From contig LUQO01000035.1 of assembly GCA_001627865.1 (NCBI GenBank), positions 1 through 56,744 of the forward strand: a stretch of 56,744 nucleotides of DNA. Direction: 5' to 3'. The translations under genes were made by a program, and so were the position numbers. The notes under the pieces were generated by a model. It saw only the letters and a list, made by a program, of their open reading frames with translations. It searched no databases and was not told where the DNA came from. Source of the DNA: SAR324 cluster bacterium REDSEA-S27_B3 (GTDB lineage Bacteria > SAR324 > NAC60-12). Shown one piece after another: positions 8,866 to 21,895 of this stretch (position 1 is its first letter; each line of letters opens with the position of its first letter).

Positions 8866-8887
8866 GACAAATTTTTACTAAAATTAT

Positions 8888-9364
8888 ATGTCTTGTTCAG
8901 TTATACGTGATGTCATAGATATTGAAGGTCTTCGCAGGCGTGCTCAGGATCCTCAAGCTGGAGCAGTGCTAATATTTTGCGGAGATGTGCGAAATCACAG
9001 TCAAGAGCAACATGTTTCGCTGCTGGAATACGAGGCTCATGAAAGCATGGCTTTGAAACAAATTTCAAAAATTATAAAACAGGCTCAGCAAAAATGGGAG
9101 CTGCACAAAGTTGAAGTTATTCACCGCCTGGGAAAACTGGCTGTTACTGATTGTTCCATTGCCATTGCTGTTTCGACTTCGCATCGTAATGAAGCTTATG
9201 AAGCAAGCCGTTACATTATCGACACCATCAAGCATTCAGTCCCAGTTTGGAAAAAAGAACACTTTGTGGATGGCGAATCAAAGTGGAGTAAAGGCTGTGA
9301 AGCATACAGTGTCGTGGAAGATGCTGCTGTCCCGCCGTCTGCTGTAATTAACGAAACCCAATAA
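8888..9364 (+). CDS. moaE: Molybdopterin synthase catalytic subunit
   Basis: A 158-aa protein with MoaE landmarks: GAVLIFCGDVRNHSQ, LEYEAHESMA, VIHRLGKL, TSHRNEAYEASRYIID and PVWKKEHF with the active-site lysine pair. MoaE transfers sulfur from the MoaD thiocarboxylate to precursor Z to form molybdopterin. No moaD lies next to it. No Shine-Dalgarno sequence is seen before the ATG. Its TAA overlaps the ATG of the next gene by one base (TAATG), so translation is coupled to 2-phosphoglycerate kinase, an unexpected partner. Confidence 0.93.
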   Translation: MSCSVIRDVIDIEGLRRRAQDPQAGAVLIFCGDVRNHSQEQHVSLLEYEAHESMALKQISKIIKQAQQKWELHKVEVIHRLGKLAVTDCSIAIAVSTSHRNEAYEASRYIIDTIKHSVPVWKKEHFVDGESKWSKGCEAYSVVEDAAVPPSAVINETQ

Positions 9365-10530
9365 TGCAATTTCAAGTAATCCGTCCTGACAATTCCAAGC
9401 ATCCCTTCATGAGAGGAATGCTGGCCCACAAGCTGATGCAGCGGGGATTATCCTTTGATCAGGCATACCAGATTTCCAAGGATGCCAGATCGTATTTCCA
9501 GGAACAGGCTGAAGTCACCACAGAATCATTAATGCATTCTGTTGATGAATTAATAATTGCACGTTACGGAAAGGAAGTACTGAAAGAGCTTAATTCAGAG
9601 CTATTTCCCTCTGGAAAACAAATCAGCGTTTATCGAAGAAACGCCACAGCTCCATTCTCAAAAGGATTATTAACACAATCAATTACTGCAGCAGGTATAA
9701 GACCCGGAGAAGCATATCAAATTGCTTTCAATTCTGAAGCATACTTGATGAAAAAAGGTATTTTGCGCATCAGCAAAAAGAAATTGTTTGAGGAGGTTTA
9801 CAAAACAATAGAAAAAAAATACAACACCAAAATTGCGGAATTATACAAACTGGCCAGCCGCATCGATGAATTAGACAGGCCTCTGATAATTTATTTGGGT
9901 GGGGCGTCCGGAACAGGAAAATCCGTGATGGCGACTTTTTTAGCAGGACGACTTGGGATCAACAAAATTACCGGAACAGATACCATTCGGGAGATCATGC
10001 GACTGGTATTTAAGCGGGATTTACTTCCTTCATTGCACAACTCCTCCAACAAAGCCGGAATTGGAATGCCGAAGACACTTGATAAAAGCGACAGATTAAT
10101 AAGCGGATTTTGTTTGCAGGCCCAACAGGTAAGTGTTGGAGTAAAAGCTGTTGTTGACCGTGCTGTGAAAGAAAGGACCAGCATGATCATAGAAGGCATA
10201 CATTTGCTGCCATATATGCAGCAGGCACTAAAAGAAGGCACAAAACGGGCTTATCACATTCCCATTACACTTTCCTTGATGAATGAAAAAAACCACAGAG
10301 ATCGAATTTTCCAAAGGGGTAAAAGCAATGAATTAAGAAAAATAGAACCCTATTTACGCAACTTCGAAAATATCAGAACTATTCATGAATTTTGTACTTC
10401 TGAGAGTGAAGATAATGAAATTGAAGTTGTTGATAATGAAGATTTTGATGAAACAACAAATACCTTGATGCAATTAATCATTAATACACTGCAGGAGCAG
10501 GTCAATTCCACTCTCCCTCTCAAATCCTGA
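9364..10530 (+). CDS. 2-phosphoglycerate kinase-like protein with two ATP-cone domains
   Basis: A 388-aa protein. Residues 1-75 and about 86-165 resemble two tandem ATP-cone modules (second: YRRNATAPFSKGLLTQS). A kinase domain with P-loop GGASGTGKS (179-187) follows. The layout matches archaeal 2-phosphoglycerate kinase, which makes 2,3-diphosphoglycerate from 2-phosphoglycerate on the way to cyclic 2,3-diphosphoglycerate. The start overlaps the moaE stop. The gene after it encodes an archaeal-type phosphoglycerate mutase, so both neighbours act on the same metabolite pool. No cyclic-DPG synthetase is visible, and the true substrate could be different. Confidence 0.8.
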   Translation: MQFQVIRPDNSKHPFMRGMLAHKLMQRGLSFDQAYQISKDARSYFQEQAEVTTESLMHSVDELIIARYGKEVLKELNSELFPSGKQISVYRRNATAPFSKGLLTQSITAAGIRPGEAYQIAFNSEAYLMKKGILRISKKKLFEEVYKTIEKKYNTKIAELYKLASRIDELDRPLIIYLGGASGTGKSVMATFLAGRLGINKITGTDTIREIMRLVFKRDLLPSLHNSSNKAGIGMPKTLDKSDRLISGFCLQAQQVSVGVKAVVDRAVKERTSMIIEGIHLLPYMQQALKEGTKRAYHIPITLSLMNEKNHRDRIFQRGKSNELRKIEPYLRNFENIRTIHEFCTSESEDNEIEVVDNEDFDETTNTLMQLIINTLQEQVNSTLPLKS

Positions 10531-10539
10531 CTTTTCTTT

Positions 10540-11763
10540 GTGCATAGAATTCCTCGACTGCTTTTAATTATTGACGGCATGGGGGATCGTCCAATCATTG
10601 AATTGGGTCACAAAACACCTCTTCAAGCAGCAAAACTTCCGGTGATGGATCAACTGACAAAGGAAGGACAATGCGGAATAGCAGATCCGGTAAAACCCGG
10701 AATAACCGCCACAACAGTTTTAGGCACATTGGCCATCCTGGGTTATGATCCTCTTAAATATACTGTTGCCCGTGGTGTGATCGAAGCACTGGGCTGTGGA
10801 ATGAATATTAATGCAGGCGATGTAGCTTTCCGTGGGAATTGGGCTACTCTGGACAAAAAAGGATTGATTGTAGATCGGCGTGCAGGACGCATTAGGGGAG
10901 GAACAAATGAATTGTCATCAAGCATTTCAGGTATGATGATTGATGATGTTCAAATTGATGTTGCTGCCGGAACCGAACATCGGATCGCTATGATTATGCG
11001 TGGTTCCGGACTTCACGATTGTGTATCCGGAAGCGACCCCGGTGACCGCTTCCATTCAGGGGCCAATCCCAGGCCTGTCAAACCTCTGAATAAAAATGAC
11101 CCTAAATGTTTGCGTACTGCAAAATTTCTGAACCTGTTCGAAAAAAAAGCAAGAGAGATTTTATCCAAACATCCTGTAAATCTAAAGCGTATGTCAAACA
11201 ATCTTCTGCCTGCAAACGCGATTTTGACCAGAGAACCGGGACTGGCGAAGAACTTCCCAACAATTAAACGACCCTCCGGAATGGGATTGTCCGGTGTGTG
11301 TGTTACCGGAGATGACACAATCTCCGGCATCGCCAAAGTAACAGGATTAAAGGTGTGTAAAACTCCTGCGATGACTGCAAACCTGGACACAGATTTAAAT
11401 GAAAAATTCAAACACGCCAGACAAATGCTGGGAAATCATGGAGTTGTAGTGCTGCACCTCAAAGGCTGCGATATAGCCGCGCATAACAGAGAGCCAATTA
11501 AAAAGAAGGATTTTCTCCAAAAAATAGATTCTGAACTTGGCAAATTTCTGAACAAATGGACAGGCAAATTGCGCATAGCCATCACCGCAGATCACTCTAC
11601 ATGGAGTAAAGAAGGCATTCACATTGATGATCCGGTTCCGGTTTTACTGCATGGACATGGAGTTAAGTCTGATTCAGTGAAGGGATTTGATGAATTTCAA
11701 GTCCTGCATGGAGCGCTGGAACGCTTCAGGATGTATAAATTGTGGAATAAGTTTTTTACCTGA
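10540..11763 (+). CDS. Archaeal-type cofactor-independent phosphoglycerate mutase homologue
   Basis: A 407-aa protein starting at GTG. The family signature LLIIDGMGDRP is at residues 8-18, LAILGYDP at 64-71, GCGMNINAGDVAFRGN in the middle, and ITADHSTWS near the C-terminus (metal ligands). This is the ApgM branch of the alkaline phosphatase superfamily, common in archaea. Residues 54-64 read PGITATTVLGTL where the family, as I remember it, has PGSDT(A/S)HL. The usual serine nucleophile is therefore replaced, probably by Thr. Threonine nucleophiles exist elsewhere in the superfamily, but the activity may differ. It lies nine bases after the 2-phosphoglycerate kinase gene. Confidence 0.82.
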   Translation: MHRIPRLLLIIDGMGDRPIIELGHKTPLQAAKLPVMDQLTKEGQCGIADPVKPGITATTVLGTLAILGYDPLKYTVARGVIEALGCGMNINAGDVAFRGNWATLDKKGLIVDRRAGRIRGGTNELSSSISGMMIDDVQIDVAAGTEHRIAMIMRGSGLHDCVSGSDPGDRFHSGANPRPVKPLNKNDPKCLRTAKFLNLFEKKAREILSKHPVNLKRMSNNLLPANAILTREPGLAKNFPTIKRPSGMGLSGVCVTGDDTISGIAKVTGLKVCKTPAMTANLDTDLNEKFKHARQMLGNHGVVVLHLKGCDIAAHNREPIKKKDFLQKIDSELGKFLNKWTGKLRIAITADHSTWSKEGIHIDDPVPVLLHGHGVKSDSVKGFDEFQVLHGALERFRMYKLWNKFFT

Positions 11764-11840
11764 CGCTGCAGATTACTGACAAATTGATTAATATTTAAAA
11801 AAAACTGCTTTAGCTGCTCACAATTAACTTTTGCTGCTGA

Positions 11841-11935
11841 TCAATTGTAAATCATCAGACTCTTCCCCAAAGCTTGTGGCTTTTCAAAACAATGTTAAAA
11901 AATCACTCTCAGCCTTAATCAATTGTTCATCATGA
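11841..11935 (+). repeat. Short direct repeats upstream of the biotin carboxylase
   Basis: TCAATTGT followed two bases later by ATCAT occurs at 11841-11855 and again at 11919-11933, the second copy just before the ATG at 11943. These may be binding sites for one regulator. The 179-base gap holds nothing else that I can name. Confidence 0.3.
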
Positions 11936-11942
11936 TTGAAAC

Positions 11943-15847
<3,905 letters not shown>

Positions 15848-15859
15848 AAGGAATCATCT

Positions 15860-16531
15860 ATGTGCGGCCGTTTTGCAATGACAGACAGCGAGGAAAAAGT
15901 AATGGATGATTTCCAGGTCCAGCAGTCTGGATTGCTGCTGGAGCCACGTTACAATATCAGTCCATCTCAGGATATTCCTGTAATTATCCAGCAGCAAGGT
16001 TTGCGCAGACTGGAAACGCGGCAGTGGGGGTTGATCCCATTTTGGGTTAAAGTCCCCAAACCCATGATCAACGCGCGCGCAGAGACTGCTTCAGAAAAAC
16101 CTGCTTTCAGGCAGGCGTTCAGGAAAAGGAGGTGTTTGATACCTGCTTCCGGATTTTATGAATGGGTTAAAGAGGATGGGAAAAAACAGCCTTATTTCAT
16201 CTGTATGAAAAACAAACAGCCTATAGCATTTGCCGGGATATGGGAGGAATGGCAGTCAGCTGAAGGAGAGACTCTGAGAACATGCGCAATTTTAACAGTT
16301 GAAGCAAACTCGTTTTTGCAGTTCATTCATCACCGGATGCCTGTCATTTTAACTCCGGCCAGCGGGTCAATTTGGCTCGATGCTTCAGGAATAGAAGATC
16401 ATTCGCAAAATCTGCTTCAGCCTTTCTCTTCTGAAAACATGGCAGCCTGGAGAGTATCCCGAAAAGTTAATGTCCCAACTTTTGACAATCCTGAATGTCT
16501 TGAAAAGTTAGATGATTCTGAACCAGGATAA
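15860..16531 (+). CDS. SRAP-domain protein (YedK/HMCES family) sensing abasic sites
   Basis: A 223-aa protein beginning MCGRF. Cys2 becomes the N-terminal nucleophile after methionine removal and forms a thiazolidine crosslink with abasic sites in single-stranded DNA. Other SRAP landmarks are PRYNISPSQ, WGLIPFW, NARAETASEKPAFR, RCLIPASGFYEW (active-site Glu) and IHHRMPVIL (His). The length is that of the family. It shields abasic DNA from mutagenic processing. Upstream ends abut tgt; the downstream neighbour is convergent. Confidence 0.93.
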   Translation: MCGRFAMTDSEEKVMDDFQVQQSGLLLEPRYNISPSQDIPVIIQQQGLRRLETRQWGLIPFWVKVPKPMINARAETASEKPAFRQAFRKRRCLIPASGFYEWVKEDGKKQPYFICMKNKQPIAFAGIWEEWQSAEGETLRTCAILTVEANSFLQFIHHRMPVILTPASGSIWLDASGIEDHSQNLLQPFSSENMAAWRVSRKVNVPTFDNPECLEKLDDSEPG

Positions 16532-16568
16532 TAAAAATATAAACTCCAATATTCAGTAACCATTCTGC

Positions 16569-18857
16569 TTAAATCTCTTCCACAATTTTTATTAAGTTTG
16601 AATGGCCGATGCGCAGCAGTCCGTTTGCTCCAATGCCTTGAGGGGAAGCATGAAATTGATAAATCTTTTTTTGGCGCATTGGCCTGAATTTGATGGAAAC
16701 CGAAGAAAAATTTTCAACAGTCGCAGTCTTTGTAGAATCAATCATTTTGACATATAAAAAGTTGGGGGTGTTCGATTGTACTACAGCCCGTAAAACAGTC
16801 TGCTCTTTAAGTCCTGAAATCTTTTCACCAATTTGCAGTTCTGTGCCTATCGCAATCTGACGGCTGTTTGTAACAATCAGTTGCGGATTGTCGGAGTTGA
16901 AGCTAAGCTTCTCCCTCAAGCACACCAGCGCTTCAAGACGTGTCCCGTCGATATTTTCCAGCTCACTCAGGATTAACTCAAAGGTATCAGCATTCAAGGT
17001 TACCTGCTCAACTTCATTTTCTTTAGTCATCCGTGACATTTCCCAGAGCAAATCCATTTCTGTGCCTGTCAGCTGAAATTTTTGGGTTGTCTGACTTCTC
17101 AATTGAGCCTCAACCAAATCATAAAGAAGCTTTTTAAAACCATCAATTTGATCCTTATAAGGTGTGAAGAAGATATTCACGTTGCCACGATCAGTATCCT
17201 CCCAGAATGTCGGACCGGCAAAACGCATAAGTCCTTCGGTCATTCCCAGAACACGATAGAAAGTAGATTCCCCAAGATAATCCAGGTCATCAAGGATATC
17301 CTTAGCAATCGTATCGACGAATTCTTCTACACCTTCATTCAGATAGAAAAGTGCAAGCCCGTACTGGATATTACGAACAACGTTGTTGATCTGGATTCCC
17401 TGATCAAGGTCTTCTTTGTTGAAGTCAGGTGGATTGTCAACTTGCAGAATTTCATTTAGCAGGGCTTTTTGGATTTCCTTGTCCCATTCGGAGTGATGGA
17501 TTAATTCCAATAGTTTCTTCATTTCAAAAGCAATAACAGCCACATCGAAATATACTGACGGAACTTTTGGAAATGCTTTCGCAATTTCTACCCCGTAAAA
17601 ACGAAGGTAACCGAAGCTTTGCTTAACCTGATTTACTTTTTTATGCTCAACAAGATGTTTAATGAACTGCCCGTAGAAGAAACTCAGATTGTAAATATTG
17701 CGGGGTTCATTACTCCCTATGGCATGCTTGAATGCCATCCTGAAAAAGGTATTGAAACGGATCATCACGAGTTCAATCAGATCTTCATTTTCGCTCTTGA
17801 TTGCAGTTACACCAATTTTGACTAACTCTCCTGTGACCATTGAAGACAGATCGAATTCCCCCTCTTCCATCAATTTGATGTAATTATTGTTCAGCAGACG
17901 GAAGCATTTCAGTTCATAGAAACTAAGGTTTTTTTCCATTTCTTCAAATTGCCCCACCATCGTTTTGAAAGAAATATCAGTACGTACTTTTGGAGAAACT
18001 TTGTAGTAATCAGCATGTATCTCTGGTTTTAGACGAATGTAGTTTTGTATGGTACGGCTCATATCAGAGATGATGTCCGCTTTAACTTCTTTAAAATCTA
18101 TGAACTCAAGGATGTCATCAAGTTGGTTCAGTGATTCGAACATGTTGTACTGCTGCTGTTCAACTACTGCAGGAATATGAGCCAGAGCGTGGCTTCTTGA
18201 TGAAGTGAGGGCTCTGATCCTGTTCATATTTTCTCTGTAGATCCGCTCAATGATGTTGGTAGGTTTTGTGTAACGCAGGATATAGAAAACATAGGGAAAG
18301 GCGATGATTGAGCAAATTGTCAAAAGAAAGTGAGTATTGAATATTCTGCTTGGTTCCCTTACCAGACCAATTTCACCATATATTTTAATGATTAATGCAT
18401 GTCCGCCGGAAATAATCAGAAACCAGATGTAAAGCAAACTCCTGACATCTCTCATGTAGAAATCGATAAGCTTCGGTATGCTTTGAGAAGCAATGGAAAT
18501 TACCAAAATAAGAGTACCCAATACCATCCCCAGCAATGCCTGCCAGACTTCAGGAGCAAACCCCACATCCAGCTCGGCAAAACCTCCCGGCTCCACACCC
18601 GATAATGTCTCTACCAGCCTTACATACGGTTCAAACAGAAAGTTGTTAAAAAGGTTGTCGCAAATTACAACAAGCAGCAGAATGAAGATAAATGCAGCAA
18701 CAGAGCGCCGTGCATCTGCATAAGCAATCAGTCGGTAAATGAAAAAACTTAATGAGGCACTTTTAATATTCTCATCCTTAACTTCCAACTGAACATCACC
18801 AGCACTTTCTTGCTGCGTGCCGGAAGTTTGATTTTTCTGTTGAACTGCTTTGTTCAT
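16569..18857 (-). CDS. Unrecognised multi-pass membrane protein with large cytoplasmic region
   Basis: A 762-aa protein with four predicted membrane segments: about residues 52-75 (FIFILLLVVICDNLF), 108-128 (ALLGMVLGTLILVISIA), 142-163 (YIWFLIISGGHALIIKIYG) and 178-198 (TICSIIAFPYVFYI). The arrangement resembles DUF2254-type proteins, but I am not certain. About 560 mostly helical soluble residues follow, with a short beta-rich end (about 640-762). The N-terminal 30 residues are Gln/Glu-rich. It is transcribed toward SRAP and downstream of pgk with a 43-base gap. No catalytic motif was seen. Confidence 0.55.
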   Translation of the reverse strand: MNKAVQQKNQTSGTQQESAGDVQLEVKDENIKSASLSFFIYRLIAYADARRSVAAFIFILLLVVICDNLFNNFLFEPYVRLVETLSGVEPGGFAELDVGFAPEVWQALLGMVLGTLILVISIASQSIPKLIDFYMRDVRSLLYIWFLIISGGHALIIKIYGEIGLVREPSRIFNTHFLLTICSIIAFPYVFYILRYTKPTNIIERIYRENMNRIRALTSSRSHALAHIPAVVEQQQYNMFESLNQLDDILEFIDFKEVKADIISDMSRTIQNYIRLKPEIHADYYKVSPKVRTDISFKTMVGQFEEMEKNLSFYELKCFRLLNNNYIKLMEEGEFDLSSMVTGELVKIGVTAIKSENEDLIELVMIRFNTFFRMAFKHAIGSNEPRNIYNLSFFYGQFIKHLVEHKKVNQVKQSFGYLRFYGVEIAKAFPKVPSVYFDVAVIAFEMKKLLELIHHSEWDKEIQKALLNEILQVDNPPDFNKEDLDQGIQINNVVRNIQYGLALFYLNEGVEEFVDTIAKDILDDLDYLGESTFYRVLGMTEGLMRFAGPTFWEDTDRGNVNIFFTPYKDQIDGFKKLLYDLVEAQLRSQTTQKFQLTGTEMDLLWEMSRMTKENEVEQVTLNADTFELILSELENIDGTRLEALVCLREKLSFNSDNPQLIVTNSRQIAIGTELQIGEKISGLKEQTVLRAVVQSNTPNFLYVKMIDSTKTATVENFSSVSIKFRPMRQKKIYQFHASPQGIGANGLLRIGHSNLIKIVEEI

Positions 18858-18900
18858 AGATTATAAAGTGTACTTCTGTAAGAAATAAAACGATGACAAG

Positions 18901-20106
18901 TTATTGTAATTGCTGAATCGCGATCACTCCCGGGAGTTCCTTGCCTTCTAAAAATTCAAGCGATGCTCCACCTCCGGTAGAGACATGGGTGATTCGGTCA
19001 CTTAGTCCGGACTTCTGAATTGCAGCCGCGGAATCACCTCCGCCGATGATTGTCACCGCACCATTGTCAGTTGATCTGGCAAGACTTTGCGCAATGTCGT
19101 AAGTGCCTTTGGCAAAAGTTTCCATTTCAAAAACTCCCATTGGGCCGTTCCACAAAACTGTTCCGGAACCTAAAATTGATTGAATGAATATTTCAACGCT
19201 TCGTGGTCCTATATCTAAAATGAGCCAGCCATCAGGAGTTCCCTCCTGAATGGAAACTGTCTTATTTGCGGCATTATTATCAAAACGCTCCGCAATCACC
19301 ACATCAACAGGCAGTAGAAAATCGACCCCTTTTTGCTCAGATTTCTCCATCAGTTCCTTTGCCAAATTCAGCGAATCTTCTTCAAGTAATGAAGCGCCTA
19401 TTTCATAACCTTGAGATTTTAAAAAAGTGCAGGCCATTCCACCGCCAATAATCAGTGTTTGAACCTTGTCCAGTAAATTTTCGATTACTTTAATTTTATC
19501 AGAAACTTTCGCACCTCCCAGAATCGCCACAAATGGCCTGACCGGTTCGGCGACGGCTTCACCCAGGAACTGAAGCTCCTTGCGCATCAAATATCCAACT
19601 GATGTTTCCGGGACATACTCGGTTACTCCGGTGGTAGAGGCGTGAGCACGGTGCGCGGTTCCGAATGCGTCATTCACATAAACATCTCCAAGTGCCCCCA
19701 GTGATTCACAAAACGAATGTTCATTTTTTGTTTCAGCCTTGTGAAAGCGTAAATTTTCCAGCAAAACCACATCTCCGTTTTGCATCCCGTTTACCAAAGT
19801 TTTGACTTCTTCTCCAATGCAATCCGGAGCCAATGTTACAGGCTGCCCCAGCAATCCGGACAATTCAACTGCAGCAGGATTCAAACTCATGCTCTCTACC
19901 CGCTCTCCTCCGGGACGTCCCAGGTGGGACATCAGGACAGCCTTCCCCCCCTTCTCAATGATATATTGAATAGTGGGCAGCGCGGCCTTGATACGACCAT
20001 TATCTGAAATTTTCAGTTCCTCATTCAGGGGCACATTAAAATCCACACGTGTCAGAACACGTTGTCCCTCAAGATTTAAATCTTCAATAAATTGTTTATT
20101 GATCAT
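18901..20106 (-). CDS. pgk: Phosphoglycerate kinase
   Basis: A 401-aa enzyme of lower glycolysis and gluconeogenesis, interconverting 1,3-bisphosphoglycerate and 3-phosphoglycerate with ADP/ATP. Family motifs are RVDFNVPL, SHLGRPGG, NDAFGTAHRAHAST, LGGAKVSDKI, NGPMGVFE and IGGGDSAAA. It is separated from gap (55.5 kb), with which it is often clustered. Confidence 0.97.
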   Translation of the reverse strand: MINKQFIEDLNLEGQRVLTRVDFNVPLNEELKISDNGRIKAALPTIQYIIEKGGKAVLMSHLGRPGGERVESMSLNPAAVELSGLLGQPVTLAPDCIGEEVKTLVNGMQNGDVVLLENLRFHKAETKNEHSFCESLGALGDVYVNDAFGTAHRAHASTTGVTEYVPETSVGYLMRKELQFLGEAVAEPVRPFVAILGGAKVSDKIKVIENLLDKVQTLIIGGGMACTFLKSQGYEIGASLLEEDSLNLAKELMEKSEQKGVDFLLPVDVVIAERFDNNAANKTVSIQEGTPDGWLILDIGPRSVEIFIQSILGSGTVLWNGPMGVFEMETFAKGTYDIAQSLARSTDNGAVTIIGGGDSAAAIQKSGLSDRITHVSTGGGASLEFLEGKELPGVIAIQQLQ

Positions 20107-20202
20107 TTGTATTTTCTTTCACAAATCAAATTGTTCACCCAAAAAATCAGAAGCTGAGAGTTATTTTTTTGATCAGGCTGGCACTAAAATTCATACATAA
20201 GC

Positions 20203-21825
20203 CTATATTTTTTTTGCCTGCTCTCGCAAGACAGATTTGCGAATTTTTCCTGTCGAAGTTTTCGGAAGTTCGCTGAAAACAACTTTTTTCGGCAGCTTAA
20301 ATCCGGCCAGCTTTGAGCGGCAAAACTCGATCACTTCTTTTTCGTGGATCGCAGCGTAAGGTTTCAGTACAATAAAAGCACAAGGGGTTTCTCCCCACTT
20401 GTTATCCGGACGCGCCACCACTGCCGCTTCCAGAATATCCGGATGCTGATAAAGCACATTTTCAATCTCAACACTGCTGATATTTTCTCCACCGGAAATA
20501 ATGATGTCTTTACTTCTGTCCTTCAGCTCAATGTATCCATCCGGATGCACCACTCCAAGGTCTCCGGAATGAAACCAGCCGCCCGCAAACGCCTGTTCAG
20601 TTCCTTCCGGATTCTTGAAATAGCCCTTCATCACGATGTTGCCCTGCATCAATACTTCACCCATTGTTGTACCATCTTCCGGAACCGACTCCAGCGTTTC
20701 CGGGTCTGCGACCTTCAAACCATCCAGCATGTGATAACGTACGCCTTGTCTTCCTTTAAGCTGGGCTTGTTCAGTCTTGTCTTTTTCAGCCCATTCCTCC
20801 TGCCATTGACAAACAACCGCGGGCCCATAAACTTCAGTAAGTCCGTAAACATGCGTCACATTAAAACCAACTTCCTCCATGCCTGCAATCACTGTCGGCG
20901 GAGGAGGCGCGGCGGCGGTCATTATTTCAACTTTGTGCGGCAGTTCTCGCCGTTCTTCCTGAGACGCGTTGCAGATCATATTCATCACAACAGGCGCACC
21001 GCAAAGATGAGTTACCCCATAATCAGAGATTGAATCATAAATGTTTTTCGCGGTAACTTTTCTCAGGCATACATGAGTTCCTCCCAGCATGGTGACAGTC
21101 CATGGGAAACACCATCCGTTGCAGTGAAACATCGGCAATGTCCAGAGATACACCGGACGGTGCGGCATTTCCCAGGCCAGTACATTCCCTGTAGCCAAAA
21201 GATATGCTCCGCGACTGTGGTAAACCACTCCTTTCGGTTTACCTGTTGTCCCGGAAGTGTAGTTTAGAGAAACCGACTGCCAATCGTCCTGAGGCAAAAC
21301 TGCTTCAAACTCCGGATCACCTTCCTGCAAAAATGATTCATACTCTGTCTCTCCTAAAAATTCTCCGAACTCAATTTCCGGATCGTCGATGTCAATCACA
21401 AGAATATTCCGATTAACTTTGGATAATGCCTGTTTGATGACAGAAGAAAATTCCCTGTCAGTCAGCAATACCTTTGTTTCGGCGTGATCAAAAATATAGG
21501 ACAGTGTTTTTGCTTCAAGACGTATATTCAGAGCATTCAATACCGCGCCTGTCATCAAAACACCAAAATGGGCTTCAAATAAGGCCGGAATATTGGATGC
21601 CATCACCGAAACTGTATCCCCTTTGCCTATGCCTCTTTTACTCAATGCAGAAGCAAGTCTGCGGCAGCGTATGTATGTCTCGGCCCAGGTCCAGCGTCGC
21701 TCCCCATGTATTAAGGAAGTACCATGCTTATAAACTGAGGCAGATCTGCTAAGAAAGGAGATTGGGGAAAGAGGTGTGTAGTTTGTTGATTGTTGAGGGA
21801 GACCTGTTTCAAAGCGATCGGACAT
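20203..21825 (-). CDS. AMP-forming acyl-CoA ligase
   Basis: A 540-aa adenylate-forming enzyme activating a carboxylic acid to acyl-AMP and then acyl-CoA. The phosphate loop is YTSGTTGKPKGV, with VYGLTEVYGP for the A5 motif, WFHSGDLGV for A7-A8, and the C-terminal catalytic lysine in PKTSTGKIRK. The pattern (FHCNGWCFPW, VVWLTP-like hinge) is that of the fatty- and aryl-acid ligase group widespread in marine bacteria. The acid substrate cannot be read from the sequence. It is transcribed toward pgk with a 96-base gap. Confidence 0.85.
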   Translation of the reverse strand: MSDRFETGLPQQSTNYTPLSPISFLSRSASVYKHGTSLIHGERRWTWAETYIRCRRLASALSKRGIGKGDTVSVMASNIPALFEAHFGVLMTGAVLNALNIRLEAKTLSYIFDHAETKVLLTDREFSSVIKQALSKVNRNILVIDIDDPEIEFGEFLGETEYESFLQEGDPEFEAVLPQDDWQSVSLNYTSGTTGKPKGVVYHSRGAYLLATGNVLAWEMPHRPVYLWTLPMFHCNGWCFPWTVTMLGGTHVCLRKVTAKNIYDSISDYGVTHLCGAPVVMNMICNASQEERRELPHKVEIMTAAAPPPPTVIAGMEEVGFNVTHVYGLTEVYGPAVVCQWQEEWAEKDKTEQAQLKGRQGVRYHMLDGLKVADPETLESVPEDGTTMGEVLMQGNIVMKGYFKNPEGTEQAFAGGWFHSGDLGVVHPDGYIELKDRSKDIIISGGENISSVEIENVLYQHPDILEAAVVARPDNKWGETPCAFIVLKPYAAIHEKEVIEFCRSKLAGFKLPKKVVFSELPKTSTGKIRKSVLREQAKKI

Positions 21826-21895
21826 GATTATTCCTGCTGAAAAAAGTTGATATATGTATTGTACGCATATTTACAAAATTACTGTATAAAAACCG

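Noticed and set aside
8742..8887. Molybdenum-cofactor riboswitch before moaE
   Set aside because: Only one bulged hairpin is visible; the multi-stem consensus is not.
8864..8889. Sigma-70 promoter TTGACA upstream of moaE
   Set aside because: The -10 would overlap the start codon and place the transcript start inside the gene.
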